Below are positions 27,548 through 37,004 of a DNA stretch of 64,000 nucleotides, piece by piece. Source of the DNA: Cognatundibacterium squillarum (GTDB lineage: Bacteria; Pseudomonadota; Gammaproteobacteria; Burkholderiales; Burkholderiaceae_D); contig NZ_BMYU01000002.1 of NCBI RefSeq assembly GCF_014652435.1, positions 124,001-188,000 of the forward strand, in the 5' to 3' direction. Each line of letters opens with the position of its first letter. Position 1 is the stretch's first letter. The translations under genes were made by a program, and so were the position numbers. The notes under the pieces were generated by a model. That model had not been told where the DNA came from, searched no databases, and saw only the letters and a program-made list of their open reading frames with translations.

Positions 27548-29218
27548 ATGAAAAGTAAATCGAGTTTGCCAGCAGTTCGTTTGAAGCAGTTGGCACTGGC
27601 ACTGAGTGCCGCAGGTTTCAGTTCCGCATTGATTGGTTGTGGAGGCGGTGGTTCTGACGCTACTGTCACTCCACCTCCTCCGCCAACTGTATCTATCGAT
27701 GTGTTTGGTGCGCGAGGTGGTTATTTGACTGCGATTGTAAGTTCCACAAATTGTTCCACTACCCCGACAGTGTCATGGGCGACTACGTCTGGAGTTGCAG
27801 CTGGTACAGGAACTTCTATTCAGGACAGTCAGCCAAATGCTGCGTTGGTGGCGACGGCTACTTGTTCTTCAGCAACGAGCACTCAAACTCTGGCCGCAAA
27901 CGCTGTCTATGCCGGCTCAGCAGCTTTTGCTGTTATGCAAAACGGAAGCGCTGTTGCATGGGGCAACCCGGTTTGGGGAGGAAACACTTCTACGGCTGCA
28001 GCAATAACGAACATCTCACAAGTCATTCCATCTGAGCGAGGGTTTGCTGCGCTGCTGAATGACGGCACTGTTAAAACCTGGGGAAGCAGCTTTGTCGCCG
28101 TATCCGATCCAACCCTCGCATATCCTGCAACAGGAGCAATTACAACCGACCCGCTGACTAACGTAGCGACTGTAATACCCGGAAAAATTGCATTGTTCGC
28201 TATAAAGAAAGATGGCACCGTTGCTGCATGGGGACGTGCGCGTGGACTCGGCGGACCTCGTGATTTTCCGATGACAGATCAGGTTTACGGGTTTAGTCCG
28301 GCAGTTAAGGCTGCAATGACTGGCGTAAAGACCATTGTTGCAAATGAAGGGTCATACGCTGCATTGAAAAATGATGGCACAGTTGTCACATTTGGTAATC
28401 CCGATACCGGTGGCGACTCCAGCTATGTAAAAGCTATTCTGACCAACGTGACGCAAATTGTTGGTGGAAATTTTGATTTCCTGGCTCTCCGCAAAGATGG
28501 TACGGTTGTCAACTGGGGCTATGGATACGCTTCAAGTGGCGATCAGTCTATACCTGTTCCAAATGCAACCGACGTTTCTAAGCTGTTTATGAATGGTTAT
28601 GCTGGTGCAGCGATTAACTCCAAAAACGAAGCGTTTGCATTTGGTTACACACCACAGATTGATTCTGCTGATACCAAATCCATTGCATCGCAATTAACGA
28701 ACGTTTCGAATATCTTTGCAACAGAGTCTGCGTTTGCTGCATTGAAGTCTGACGGTTCGGTTGTTGCCTGGGGCGACTCTGTGCGAATGAACGATAGCCT
28801 GACGAAAGTGCAGGCCTCCTTGACTAACGTAAAGTCAATTGCGACGTCTGAATATGCCTTTGCTGCTTTAAAAGGAGATGGAACCGTTGTTACTTGGGGT
28901 GATCCTCAAAATGGCGGAGACAGTAGTTCAGTTGTAGCAAATTTGAACAAAGTTGTCGCGGTTACTGCAAATAAATACGCATTTGCGGCGCTTAAATCTG
29001 ATGGTACGGTTGTGACTTGGGGTATGGGTAGTAAAGGTGGTGATAGTGCATCAGTAGCTTCAAAACTCGTTAATATTCGTGCAATTTATGCAACTCCGTT
29101 TGGTGCTTTCCTGGCGATTGCGAAAGATGGATCCTACGTTACTTGGGGTGATGCGTGGGTTGGTGGCGATAGTTCGGCGATCGCATCGAAACTGACAAAA
29201 ATCACATACGCTAACTAA
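27548..29218 (+). CDS. Lipoprotein with RCC1-like repeats
   Basis: 556 residues. The start at 27548 opens a lipoprotein signal with SALIGC (Cys at about 31) and a Gly/Pro-rich linker. The rest holds about ten RCC1-like propeller repeats of 45-50 residues with the motif AFAALKSDGTVVTWGD, each followed by GGDSS..V...L.NV. A seven-bladed propeller or a longer solenoid is expected. No enzyme domain is seen; it is probably a surface binding protein. The subtilisin gene follows by 47 bp and may be co-expressed. Confidence 0.85.
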   Translation: MKSKSSLPAVRLKQLALALSAAGFSSALIGCGGGGSDATVTPPPPPTVSIDVFGARGGYLTAIVSSTNCSTTPTVSWATTSGVAAGTGTSIQDSQPNAALVATATCSSATSTQTLAANAVYAGSAAFAVMQNGSAVAWGNPVWGGNTSTAAAITNISQVIPSERGFAALLNDGTVKTWGSSFVAVSDPTLAYPATGAITTDPLTNVATVIPGKIALFAIKKDGTVAAWGRARGLGGPRDFPMTDQVYGFSPAVKAAMTGVKTIVANEGSYAALKNDGTVVTFGNPDTGGDSSYVKAILTNVTQIVGGNFDFLALRKDGTVVNWGYGYASSGDQSIPVPNATDVSKLFMNGYAGAAINSKNEAFAFGYTPQIDSADTKSIASQLTNVSNIFATESAFAALKSDGSVVAWGDSVRMNDSLTKVQASLTNVKSIATSEYAFAALKGDGTVVTWGDPQNGGDSSSVVANLNKVVAVTANKYAFAALKSDGTVVTWGMGSKGGDSASVASKLVNIRAIYATPFGAFLAIAKDGSYVTWGDAWVGGDSSAIASKLTKITYAN

Positions 29219-29265
29219 GACCAGCAAAAATCAAGCTAAGACCATCTAATTGGAGAATTGTAAGA

Positions 29266-30789
29266 ATGAAAAAGATGCTTAAAACACTGACCCCGATTGC
29301 AGTCGCTGCGTTAGGATTCTGTCTGAGTCAAGGCGCAATGGCAAATGCAGTAAATCCTGCAAAAGCTGTAAAAACGAATTTATCGGCACCAAAAGAAGAC
29401 AACCTGGATCAGATCATTGTGAAATACCGCAATGATCACATGAATGCTGAGGCATTTGCCTCTGCATCCGGTAAACAAAATGAACTTGTAAATTTGCAGG
29501 CTCAACGTCTTGGCAAGCTTCAGCAAATTGGCGCAGGTATGGGAGTTGCGTTTACAGTGAAACGCCAGCTCGCAACTGGCGGTTGGGTATATAAAGCTTC
29601 CGCGGGTTTGAAAACATCACAGATGCTGAGTTTTGCTAAAAAGCTGGCAGCTTCAGATTCGTCGATCGAATATGCTGAGCCTGACTATATTATGCGCAGA
29701 CTTTCTGTGCCGACAGATCCTTTTTACGCAACTAACCAGTGGGATATGCAGGATGCGCCAAAGCAACCTGGTGCGATTAATCTTCCCGCCGCATGGGATA
29801 TCACACAAGGTAAAGGCATTGTTGTTGCCGTGGCTGATACAGGCTACGTACCTCACGAAGATTTGACGGCAAATCTTGTGCCGGCGCAAGGTGGTACTGC
29901 TGGACAGTATGGTTATAATTTTATTACTGACTACAACAGAGCGCGCTTGCCAAAACCACAGACAGGATCTTCCGTTCGCGGCCCGGATGCTATCGATATG
30001 GGGGACTGGTCAGATGGTACAAGTTGTGCTGCGGAAGATAGTACATGGCATGGTACACATGTGGCCGGTACCATTGCTGCGGCTGCTAACAACGGAAAAG
30101 GAATTTCTGGCGTTGCTCCACTGGCAAAGGTCCTGCCGTTGCGTGTTTTAGGACTGTGCGGTGGTTCAACTTCAGATATCTCTGACGCGGTTGCCTGGTC
30201 TGCCGGTTTGACAGTTCCAAACATGCCGGTGAATACAACCAAGGCAAATGTTGTCAACTTATCGCTTGGTGGTATTCATGCGTGTAGCCGTACAACAGCA
30301 GCTGCATTTCAGTCTGTGATGGCAGCAGGTACAATCGTTGTTGTGGCAGCAGGTAATGAATCGATCGATGCTAAGTTATCCAGTCCGGCAAATTGCCCTG
30401 GCGTCATTACGGTTGCGTCCAATGACATCAGCGGGGCACGCTCCAGTTATTCCAACTATGGTGGCACTGTCACTGTTGCTGCACCCGGCGGTGGATTTAC
30501 ATCGGCAAGTGATCTGATTTTCTCGACTTTACCTTCCGGCAAAACAAGTTACACTGCGATGACCCCTGCTGAAGTGAATGCCTATGGCACAATGGCCGGT
30601 ACTTCTCAGGCAACACCGCACGTGGCTGGTGTTGTGGCTCTGATGCTTTCTGTTAATCCTAAGTTGACGCAGGCGCAAGTAAAAGACATTCTGATGAAAA
30701 CATCGCGTCGTCCACCGGCAAACTGCCCTGCATGTGGCGCTGGTATTATTGATGCAACTGCTGCTGTGAATGCAGCGAAAGCGCAGTAA
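29266..30789 (+). CDS. Secreted subtilisin-like serine protease (S8)
   Basis: 507 residues: signal peptide (cleavage near GAMANA), a propeptide of about 100 residues, then the S8 catalytic domain. The triad is visible: Asp191 in VVAVADTGY, His262 in WHGTHVAGTIAA and Ser447 in GTSQATPHVAGVVALM. The oxyanion Asn is in VVAAGNESID. Several Cys (TSC, RVLGLCGGS, HACSR, NCPGV) suggest disulfides in the secreted enzyme. No C-terminal adhesion or P-domain. A GGAG ribosome site precedes the ATG. Confidence 0.94.
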   Translation: MKKMLKTLTPIAVAALGFCLSQGAMANAVNPAKAVKTNLSAPKEDNLDQIIVKYRNDHMNAEAFASASGKQNELVNLQAQRLGKLQQIGAGMGVAFTVKRQLATGGWVYKASAGLKTSQMLSFAKKLAASDSSIEYAEPDYIMRRLSVPTDPFYATNQWDMQDAPKQPGAINLPAAWDITQGKGIVVAVADTGYVPHEDLTANLVPAQGGTAGQYGYNFITDYNRARLPKPQTGSSVRGPDAIDMGDWSDGTSCAAEDSTWHGTHVAGTIAAAANNGKGISGVAPLAKVLPLRVLGLCGGSTSDISDAVAWSAGLTVPNMPVNTTKANVVNLSLGGIHACSRTTAAAFQSVMAAGTIVVVAAGNESIDAKLSSPANCPGVITVASNDISGARSSYSNYGGTVTVAAPGGGFTSASDLIFSTLPSGKTSYTAMTPAEVNAYGTMAGTSQATPHVAGVVALMLSVNPKLTQAQVKDILMKTSRRPPANCPACGAGIIDATAAVNAAKAQ

Positions 30790-30837
30790 CTTCGATAAAG
30801 TGAATTCAGGCTGCAATCGATAGTCTGAATTGAAACG

Positions 30838-30875
30838 AAAAACCGGATTCTGTTTAAAGAATCCGGTTTTTTTTT
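30838..30875 (+). terminator. Rho-independent terminator after the subtilisin gene
   Basis: AACCGGATTC and GAATCCGGTT form a 10-bp stem (extended by A/T pairs) with an eight-base loop and nine T residues. Confidence 0.93.
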
Positions 30876-30946
30876 ACGCCTGTACTTTTGCAGCGTTAGC
30901 TTTTGGGAAATCTGCAGTTAAGTTGAGGGAAGAGATTATTCCGTGC

Positions 30947-31357
30947 TTACGGGATTACGGAGTTGTGCTTCGAGAAAACCTGAACTTTTGTACTATCCGG
31001 TGTTTTTGACGCCATGGCCAGTTTTTGTGTTTGCTGGAACTCATCCATGATGAATGCAAGATTATTTTTGTCAGGTGGCGGATATGCAAAGATTCGTGTT
31101 CCACCATTTTCCTGCGATGCGACAACTCTCAGTTGCTTTTGTGTTAAATAATTGCTTATTCGATCACTATCTTCTTTTTTAGTTGAAAATACACTGATGT
31201 AGTACTCTTTGTGGTTTGCAGACTGCGTATCTGACTCCGTTAATCCTGGTACTTCTTTTACATCAACGTTATCTTTCAGGCAGGCGCTCAGAGAAGCTGC
31301 TACTACGCAGATAAAGAGGGCAACGCTGATTTTGTGAGCCGGGAGGCGTGGAATCAT
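30947..31357 (-). CDS. Small lipoprotein of unknown function
   Basis: 136 residues from the ATG at 31357. The lipobox ASLSAC places the lipidated Cys at residue 26. The remainder looks like a SPOR-like or inhibitor-like alpha/beta domain: KEYYISVFSTKKEDSDRI, then LRVVASQENGGTRIFAYPP. It is convergent with the subtilisin gene. The role is unknown; a link to the protease is possible only by position. Confidence 0.65.
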   Translation of the reverse strand: MIPRLPAHKISVALFICVVAASLSACLKDNVDVKEVPGLTESDTQSANHKEYYISVFSTKKEDSDRISNYLTQKQLRVVASQENGGTRIFAYPPPDKNNLAFIMDEFQQTQKLAMASKTPDSTKVQVFSKHNSVIP

Positions 31358-31463
31358 GGTGTGAAAAGTTAAATATTGCAGGTGCATGAATATGGTAGCA
31401 AACTGCTAAATACTGTGCCGAATTATTGAATTTAAAGTTGTTTTTTGTTGGGTATTCAACAAA

Positions 31464-32411
31464 TCAGAACAGTGTTTGTAACCCACGGATAATTAAGTAG
31501 GCCAGCAAACACAGTGTGATAAACCACATTGGCGGGTGAATAAGCACCGTAATGATCGCTACAGCGTCCAGCAGGCTGACCGCGGCCGTTAGTAATTCCC
31601 GCCCTATTCTTGATGCGTCCGGTTGTACAGGGTAAAGCAGAGTCTCGATTGCTTTGGCAAGTACGCCAAATGAAAACAATATCAGTACCAGCATGACTAT
31701 GCTCTGGTTCGGAATTCCGGATATGAATGCATTTTGTCCGGTTTCGTCTGCCAGCAATCTCGGAAAAAGCTGCAATCCACTGGTTGCGTAAGCAGCTAAA
31801 GGCAACATCAGAACAATTGCCCAGATTTTCCGGAGAGAAATGCTTTGTTTGTGCAGTGATGCAAAGTGACTGGCGATATGAAAGGTGAAGATCAACCCTG
31901 CAATCCAAGCCAGTAAAACCGGAAATCCTTCACTAAAAACCAGACCAGCAAGTAAAAAATAGCATGCTCTGACTGCAGCGCTGAAAATGACGGCAAGTAC
32001 GGGTTTTTCAGAGAACTGAAATTGTAGAGACATCAGAACAAATAATCCCACGATCAGCCAGCGTGAGTCATGCCGTGACAATGATTGAATTGTGAAACAG
32101 CCAACAAAAACCATGGCCACACCGACTACCGCAAGCAATCCGACAGGAATGCTGTTGATGAACGACTGACTGTTGATAGTCGCTGCAGAATTGCCCGGGC
32201 GCATCATGAAAATGAGGCTTTGGCCGGTATTTACAAACAACATAGAAAATACCAGCGCAATAATATGTTCTCTGGATGGCAGACTGGCAGCAGTATATGC
32301 ACCGATCAGGCTGGCAGACAGAACGTTACTGGCAAGCGCAGGCCATTCGGTAACCTTGTTTAAAGATACAGAATTCAAAATTTGACCCGCCCATCCCCGC
32401 ATCTCTGTCAT
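31464..32411 (-). CDS. Multi-spanning membrane protein, possibly degenerate UbiA-like
   Basis: 315 residues and eight to nine helices. The N-terminal LNKVTEWPALASNVLSASLI resembles the start of UbiA-type prenyltransferases (R.SNLPTVWTNVLAG...). However, the region where UbiA proteins carry NDxxDxxxD reads NTGQSLIFMMRPG, without any Asp. If related, it has lost the prenyl-diphosphate-binding site. Otherwise it is an unclassified membrane protein. It is probably transcribed after the gene at 32687. Confidence 0.55.
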   Translation of the reverse strand: MTEMRGWAGQILNSVSLNKVTEWPALASNVLSASLIGAYTAASLPSREHIIALVFSMLFVNTGQSLIFMMRPGNSAATINSQSFINSIPVGLLAVVGVAMVFVGCFTIQSLSRHDSRWLIVGLFVLMSLQFQFSEKPVLAVIFSAAVRACYFLLAGLVFSEGFPVLLAWIAGLIFTFHIASHFASLHKQSISLRKIWAIVLMLPLAAYATSGLQLFPRLLADETGQNAFISGIPNQSIVMLVLILFSFGVLAKAIETLLYPVQPDASRIGRELLTAAVSLLDAVAIITVLIHPPMWFITLCLLAYLIIRGLQTLF

Positions 32412-32601
32412 CCTTTACGCAAACCGTACGGGAAGAATTGCAAGCTCTGTGCCAAAGGCGCTTGGGCAGATACACATGTTTGGAAAATTACCTATTGATA
32501 ATTTTAAGCTGGAAATGCCATGAAAAAAGACGCAGCATCAGCAGTATGTGCTCGGAAAGCATTCGTTTTGTCTGAACTGGTTCAGCGAATCTGGGTAGTT
32601 A

Positions 32602-32692
32602 TAAAAATCAGGCCGATATCTCGCATGGTAGTCAGAGATATTGCCATGCTATTTACGTGTAAATACACGTAAATAGCATGTAAAAATCAGGC
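32602..32692. repeat. Direct repeat flanking a perfect 16-bp hairpin
   Basis: TAAAAATCAGGC occurs at 32602-32613 and 32681-32692; the second copy overlaps the stop of the gene at 32687. Between them are a 7-bp inverted repeat (ATATCTC/GAGATAT, 32616-32641) and a perfect 16-bp stem, CATGCTATTTACGTGT, loop AAAT, at 32645-32680. No T-run follows on either strand. Confidence 0.7.
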
Positions 32693-33166
32693 TGAGTAAG
32701 CGTGCTCATCAGATGTATCTGATCCGGCATGCTGAATCCAGAGCGCATTCACAATTTGTACCTGATCGAAACCGGCTTCGGTTAACGCAGCGTGAAGTTC
32801 TGATTCACTGGCACGCGAAAAGATTTCATCGTTTTTCAACAATCCGATCAGTGTCAGCGCTGTCATCGGACCATAGCTTCGCTGGATGGCGAAAGCTGTT
32901 GCATCCAGCGGTTGCCCGGCCCTCGCCAGGGTACTGACCATGATTTCCGGCGATATGTGATGAGAGTAGGCGCGTTTGATGACGTGGGTAAGATGTAATG
33001 CACCAATATTTCTGAGGCCCGCCAGTGGCGCGGAGTCCTGGTCAGTAGTCCGCCGGTGAATTTGCAGTTGTAAATTGAGTTCAGCGACGGCCGCGACAGG
33101 ATCCTTTTGCTCCCGCGCTTTTTCTGAAAACAACAAAAGCAGACTATCGGTTAAAGGATCAGTCAT
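32687..33166 (-). CDS. Soluble helical protein of unknown function
   Basis: 159 residues. The ATG at 33166 is preferred over 33184 because GGAGAG sits five bases before it. The protein is cytoplasmic and mostly helical, with HLTHVIKRAYSHHISPEIMV and a C-terminal SRASESELHAALTEAGFDQV. I do not recognise the family. It heads a minus-strand pair with the membrane protein at 31464, separated by 275 bp containing a strong hairpin. Confidence 0.65.
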   Translation of the reverse strand: MTDPLTDSLLLLFSEKAREQKDPVAAVAELNLQLQIHRRTTDQDSAPLAGLRNIGALHLTHVIKRAYSHHISPEIMVSTLARAGQPLDATAFAIQRSYGPMTALTLIGLLKNDEIFSRASESELHAALTEAGFDQVQIVNALWIQHAGSDTSDEHAYSA

Positions 33167-33538
33167 TCTTTCTCTCCAAGTCATTTCACGTTGTTATACA
33201 GCGCAAGGCTGTTCTTCTGCATCGGCAGCATGCCAGTAAAGGCAATAGGTACATTTTGCCGTGCATTCTAGGCATTTTTTTTCCGATTTTGTAAATATTC
33301 ATTTCCTTTAGGGCAATTTTCTCTGTGCTGAATTTGCATTGTTTTATATGCAATTTAGATGAATTGCCGCTATACACGGAGCGTATCTGAGTCCATCAGC
33401 GATACCGTTTAGTCTCTGTTTCAGCCGGTTTATCAGCGTAAGAAGCTGCTCATCTCAATCTGAAGAATTGTGCAGATTTCATTGTTAGACTCGATTTGTT
33501 AGTTCACTTTGTTTAACAAATTCCTTCAGGAGATGCAC
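33167..33538. other. Intergenic divergent region
   Basis: Non-coding, AT-rich. It contains the inverted repeat ATTTGTTA...TAACAAAT (33494-33521) just before the ribosome site of the gene at 33539. That repeat could be an operator for this gene. Confidence 0.5.
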
Positions 33539-34279
33539 ATGAAAATTTCTAATAAGCAATTAACTCCGTTTTTTTCCGGCGCAATGACAGCTGCCATTGT
33601 GATCGGGACGACAGTATTTTTAACGGGAGCAAAAGACGGGCCAGTTAAGGCACAGTTCGATGAAATTACGGTAGGACGTATAAATATTGTTGAGCCGGAT
33701 GGTACAAAGCGCCTGATTATCGCGAACAAAGCGCAGTTCCCCGGGGCTTTTGAGCAAGGAAAAGAAATACCAAGACCAGATCGTGCCAGTTTTGCCGGAA
33801 TGATATTTCTCGATGAGGAAGGAAATGAAAACGGTGGCTTTATTCAGAAAGGCAGTAAAGATGCTGATGGAAAAATCCGTGCAGGTCTTTCACTGACTTT
33901 TGATCGCTATCGACAGGATCAGGCTTTGCAGTTACTGCATACAAACAATGAAAAATCGGCCAGCTCAGCGATTATGATTAATGATGTTCCCCATCACTTG
34001 ACGACCTCGCTCAAACAAATATCTGAATTCGGTGAGGCATCCGGAAAAATGTCGTCGCAAGAGAAAGCTGCTTACTGGCAAAAGCTCAGTGATGAGGGGC
34101 GATTGTCCGAAAACCGCATTCGTCTCGGTACGACAGCTGATAAGGCATCTGCTCTGGCGCTGAAAGATGCCCGCGGCAGAACGCGGATGTTGCTGATTGT
34201 GAATGCAGATGGCAACACGCAGATTAATATGCTTGATGAAAATGGGAAAATCGTAAAATCGATGAAAGCAATTGATTAA
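33539..34279 (+). CDS. Membrane-anchored conserved protein of unknown function
   Basis: 246 residues. The start at 33539 is set by AGGAG eight bases upstream. One N-terminal membrane helix (FFSGAMTAAIVIGTTVFLTG) is followed by a periplasmic domain. FDEITVGRINIVEPDGTKR, then FPGAFEQGKEIPRPDR, then GMIFLDEEGNENGGFI recall a conserved family that I cannot name. C-terminal strands again carry LKDARGRTRMLL. Function unknown. It is monocistronic, with a strong terminator. Confidence 0.75.
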   Translation: MKISNKQLTPFFSGAMTAAIVIGTTVFLTGAKDGPVKAQFDEITVGRINIVEPDGTKRLIIANKAQFPGAFEQGKEIPRPDRASFAGMIFLDEEGNENGGFIQKGSKDADGKIRAGLSLTFDRYRQDQALQLLHTNNEKSASSAIMINDVPHHLTTSLKQISEFGEASGKMSSQEKAAYWQKLSDEGRLSENRIRLGTTADKASALALKDARGRTRMLLIVNADGNTQINMLDENGKIVKSMKAID

Positions 34280-34345
34280 AGGCGCTGTAAGCGGAAAGCG
34301 CCGGTTTTTTGTGTCACTTGCTTGAGTGTAATTACCTTCACTAAT

Positions 34346-34384
34346 CCAGGATAACCGGGCTTACCGCCCGGTATCCTGGTTTTA
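34346..34384 (+). terminator. Rho-independent terminator after the gene at 33539
   Basis: CCAGGAT-A-ACCGGGC pairs with GCCCGGT-ATCCTGG (14 bp with one bulged A) and is followed by TTTTATTT. Confidence 0.85.
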
Positions 34385-34561
34385 TTTACACAATAGTCCG
34401 CATGTAACTTCTGATGATTTGCGATATATTGAAAGAATTATGCTTATTTATTAGATAAATTGAAAAAATAATGCATAAAAATAGATGTATCCGGCTAATA
34501 AGGGCTAATTTCTGACCCGAGGTTTCCGTAAAATCCACCCTGTCTTACAGGGAGAGTAAAC

Positions 34562-35164
34562 GTGGAACACTGGTTGTTATATTTCAGCGCTGTTTGTGCG
34601 GTCTTCTTATTGCCCGGACCGGACATGGCACTGGTCATGAATAATGCGATACAGCGCGGTTTTCGTGCCGGCGTCTGGACGTCTGCAGGACTGGCATTTT
34701 CCCGTTCAGCCCATGTGGTTTTATCCGGTGTTGGCTTGTCTGCATTGTTTCACGTATTTCCGGTCTTGCTGGAAGTCGCAAAGTTTGCCGGCGCCGCATT
34801 TTTAATCTGGCTGGCTTACGGTAGTTTACGCAGTAATACAGATCAGAATCCGGATAAACCGGCGTTTGAAGGAAAAGTGGCATTTCGCCAGGGATTGCTG
34901 ACAAATCTGATGAATCCAAAGGCGCTGATGTTTTGCGGCGTTTTTTTACCGCAGTTTATCCGGCCAGGTGAAACACTGGCTGCAGAGTACCTGAAGCTTG
35001 GCTCCGGCCTGGTGGTATCCGGCTGGTTGTTTGATCTGATTTACGCCGGACTGGCTGCGCGGGCAGCCAGCTATCTGAGCGGGCCGTCACGTACCCGCAC
35101 ACTGATCAACAGGATGTTTGCCGGTATTTTTGCGATGACCGCGTTTAAACTGATCCTGAGCTGA
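34562..35164 (+). CDS. LysE/RhtB-family amino acid exporter
   Basis: 200 residues starting at a GTG with GGGAG before it. FLLPGPDMALVMNNAIQRGF is the LysE N-terminal signature, followed by RAGVWTSAGLA and a conserved LLTNLMNPKALMF. Six hydrophobic segments. The family exports amino acids such as lysine, threonine or homoserine; the specific substrate is not deducible. Confidence 0.92.
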   Translation: MEHWLLYFSAVCAVFLLPGPDMALVMNNAIQRGFRAGVWTSAGLAFSRSAHVVLSGVGLSALFHVFPVLLEVAKFAGAAFLIWLAYGSLRSNTDQNPDKPAFEGKVAFRQGLLTNLMNPKALMFCGVFLPQFIRPGETLAAEYLKLGSGLVVSGWLFDLIYAGLAARAASYLSGPSRTRTLINRMFAGIFAMTAFKLILS

Positions 35165-35184
35165 TTCCCTTGCGATAGCCCGTT

Positions 35185-35787
35185 TCAGAGACAGGCTTTG
35201 GTTTTGGTCAGCAATTCTGACATTGCTGCCGAATAAACCGCTTCATTGTCCTGTGTGGCATCCTGTGCGGGTAACCAGTTGATATACATCGTCAGAATCT
35301 GCTGCCGTTTTGCCGAAATAAGGCTGTGAACACCAACCAGCCCTTTTCCCAGCACCGGATTACGCAGTCCCAGTTCAGTTATTGCCGGCGTGATATTGCG
35401 TGTCATCGTTTCCGGTGTGGCACCGAATTTTTGATATTCACGTGCAATGATGTCGGCATCGGATGCAATCTGACCATTTGCTGATTGCTCCAGGTGCAGT
35501 TTGATTCTGATCTGCTGCCCGGCTGCGCTCCAGAAAAATCTTACCCCATCGGTCACTGAGATTTTTTCCGTACCTTGTGTGGTCTGAACGGTACGGTAAG
35601 CGGGGTTGTTTTGTCGCCTTGTCAGATCACTGAATTGCAGGCCTTGTTCGCGGAAGCAAGTCATCGTGTTATCGATGGCTGATGGTTCCGCATCAGATGC
35701 GGTTGCCAGACCGCAATGCATGAAGCTGAAAGCCATGATTGCCAGCACTGTTTTTAAGCGATTACCTGCTACCGGATTTGTTTTCAC
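35185..35787 (-). CDS. Secreted protein of unknown function
   Basis: 200 residues from a GTG at 35787 that has AGGGAG six bases upstream; an ATG at 35814 lies before this site and is less likely. A signal peptide (LKTVLAIMAFSFMHCGLATA) is followed by a small mixed domain with VRFFWSAAGQQIRIKLHLEQ. It is convergent with the LysE gene. Family not recognised. Confidence 0.65.
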   Translation of the reverse strand: MKTNPVAGNRLKTVLAIMAFSFMHCGLATASDAEPSAIDNTMTCFREQGLQFSDLTRRQNNPAYRTVQTTQGTEKISVTDGVRFFWSAAGQQIRIKLHLEQSANGQIASDADIIAREYQKFGATPETMTRNITPAITELGLRNPVLGKGLVGVHSLISAKRQQILTMYINWLPAQDATQDNEAVYSAAMSELLTKTKACL

Positions 35788-36040
35788 CGTGATCTCCCTG
35801 ATTGTTTTGCGCATCTTAGCAATCTCTTGCCCGCTTGCATTGCTATCTCAACTGCATCCTTTGTCAGAATCCGCCGTAGCGAATCCCGCAGTACTTTTTT
35901 CCTTTTTCACCGAGGTGCATGCTGCAAGTAATACATTGCAGGTCAGACGAAAACGGCATACCGCCGCTGAATTAAGCTGTGTGATTTGAATCGCAACGGC
36001 ATTTGTGATTAGATTGAAAAATAACAAAACGGAGACACCG

Positions 36041-36916
36041 ATGGCTAAACTTTACCCTGTTCTTACCCTGACCCTGCTGGCCAGCGCAACGCTGACAGGT
36101 TGCATGAATATTCATGTTGCAGATAATGCGTTTTTACGGCCGGACAGCGCAACCGGATATCAGTACGCGGGGCCGGTCAGCGATGAAAAAATTCAGAAAG
36201 CCAGCCCGGGCGCCAGGCTGAATAATCTGGAACTGGTTTCCGGCGGGCAGCAAAGTCTGAAAGGGATTGAGGCATTGCCGTCGCGCCCGCTGAGCGGCGT
36301 ATCCGTGCTGTATTTTGGCGGCAATCTTTCGCATGCAGATGACACAATTCCGATGCTGTTGCGGACCACCGCCAGCTGCGCAGTTCCGCTGTACACCTTT
36401 GATTACCGTGGCTATGGCCGCACACCGGGCACACCTGACACTAAGGCGCTGAAGGAAGATGCCTTAAAGATTTATGACGAAGTCCGCTCGCGCGTACAAG
36501 GCAAACTGATTGTGCACGGCCATTCGCTCGGCAGTTTTATGGCGGGTTATATCGCACAACACCGTCAGCCGGACGGACTGGTACTGGAAACCACAGCGAC
36601 ACGGGTGGACGAAGTCGTTCCGCTGATGACACCGTTGTTACTGCGTCCGTTTACCAAAGTCACGTATGCGCCAACGATTCTGGAAATCGATAACCGGGTT
36701 GCGGTCAGCCAGTACCGGGGCAAGGCGCTGGTGATCAGCGGAGAGAAAGATCAGCAAACACCGGCAGAACTCGGACAAGCTGTTTTCAACGCGATTCCCT
36801 CTCTGGATAAACAGTTCATGAATATTGCCGGTGCCGGACACAGTGGACTGATGGCGCGCGCGGATGTGCAGCAATCGTATTGTGCTGTTGTCAATCAGCT
36901 GGCACAAACCCGCTGA
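36041..36916 (+). CDS. Alpha/beta hydrolase lipoprotein
   Basis: 291 residues. GGAGAC precedes the ATG. The lipobox ATLTGC gives a lipidated Cys21. The hydrolase core follows: VLYFGGNLS oxyanion region, FDYRGYGRTPG, the nucleophile GHSLGSFM with Ser162, the acid in ISGEKDQQTP, and the catalytic His in GAGHSGLM. It resembles the membrane-anchored serine hydrolases of the BEM46/YfhR type. The enzyme is probably periplasmic, tethered to a membrane. Substrate unknown. Confidence 0.87.
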   Translation: MAKLYPVLTLTLLASATLTGCMNIHVADNAFLRPDSATGYQYAGPVSDEKIQKASPGARLNNLELVSGGQQSLKGIEALPSRPLSGVSVLYFGGNLSHADDTIPMLLRTTASCAVPLYTFDYRGYGRTPGTPDTKALKEDALKIYDEVRSRVQGKLIVHGHSLGSFMAGYIAQHRQPDGLVLETTATRVDEVVPLMTPLLLRPFTKVTYAPTILEIDNRVAVSQYRGKALVISGEKDQQTPAELGQAVFNAIPSLDKQFMNIAGAGHSGLMARADVQQSYCAVVNQLAQTR

Positions 36917-37004
36917 TTGTTGCCAATCCTCGGTTTTATATAGGTAAATTTGCAAAACAATGTAAAATCAGTGCTACAACAATCACTTTTCAGGGGAATT
37001 CAAT

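Noticed and set aside
31456-31908. 150-codon minus-strand frame in another phase of the membrane protein gene
   Set aside because: The 315-residue frame has clear membrane helices; the other lacks any coherent pattern.
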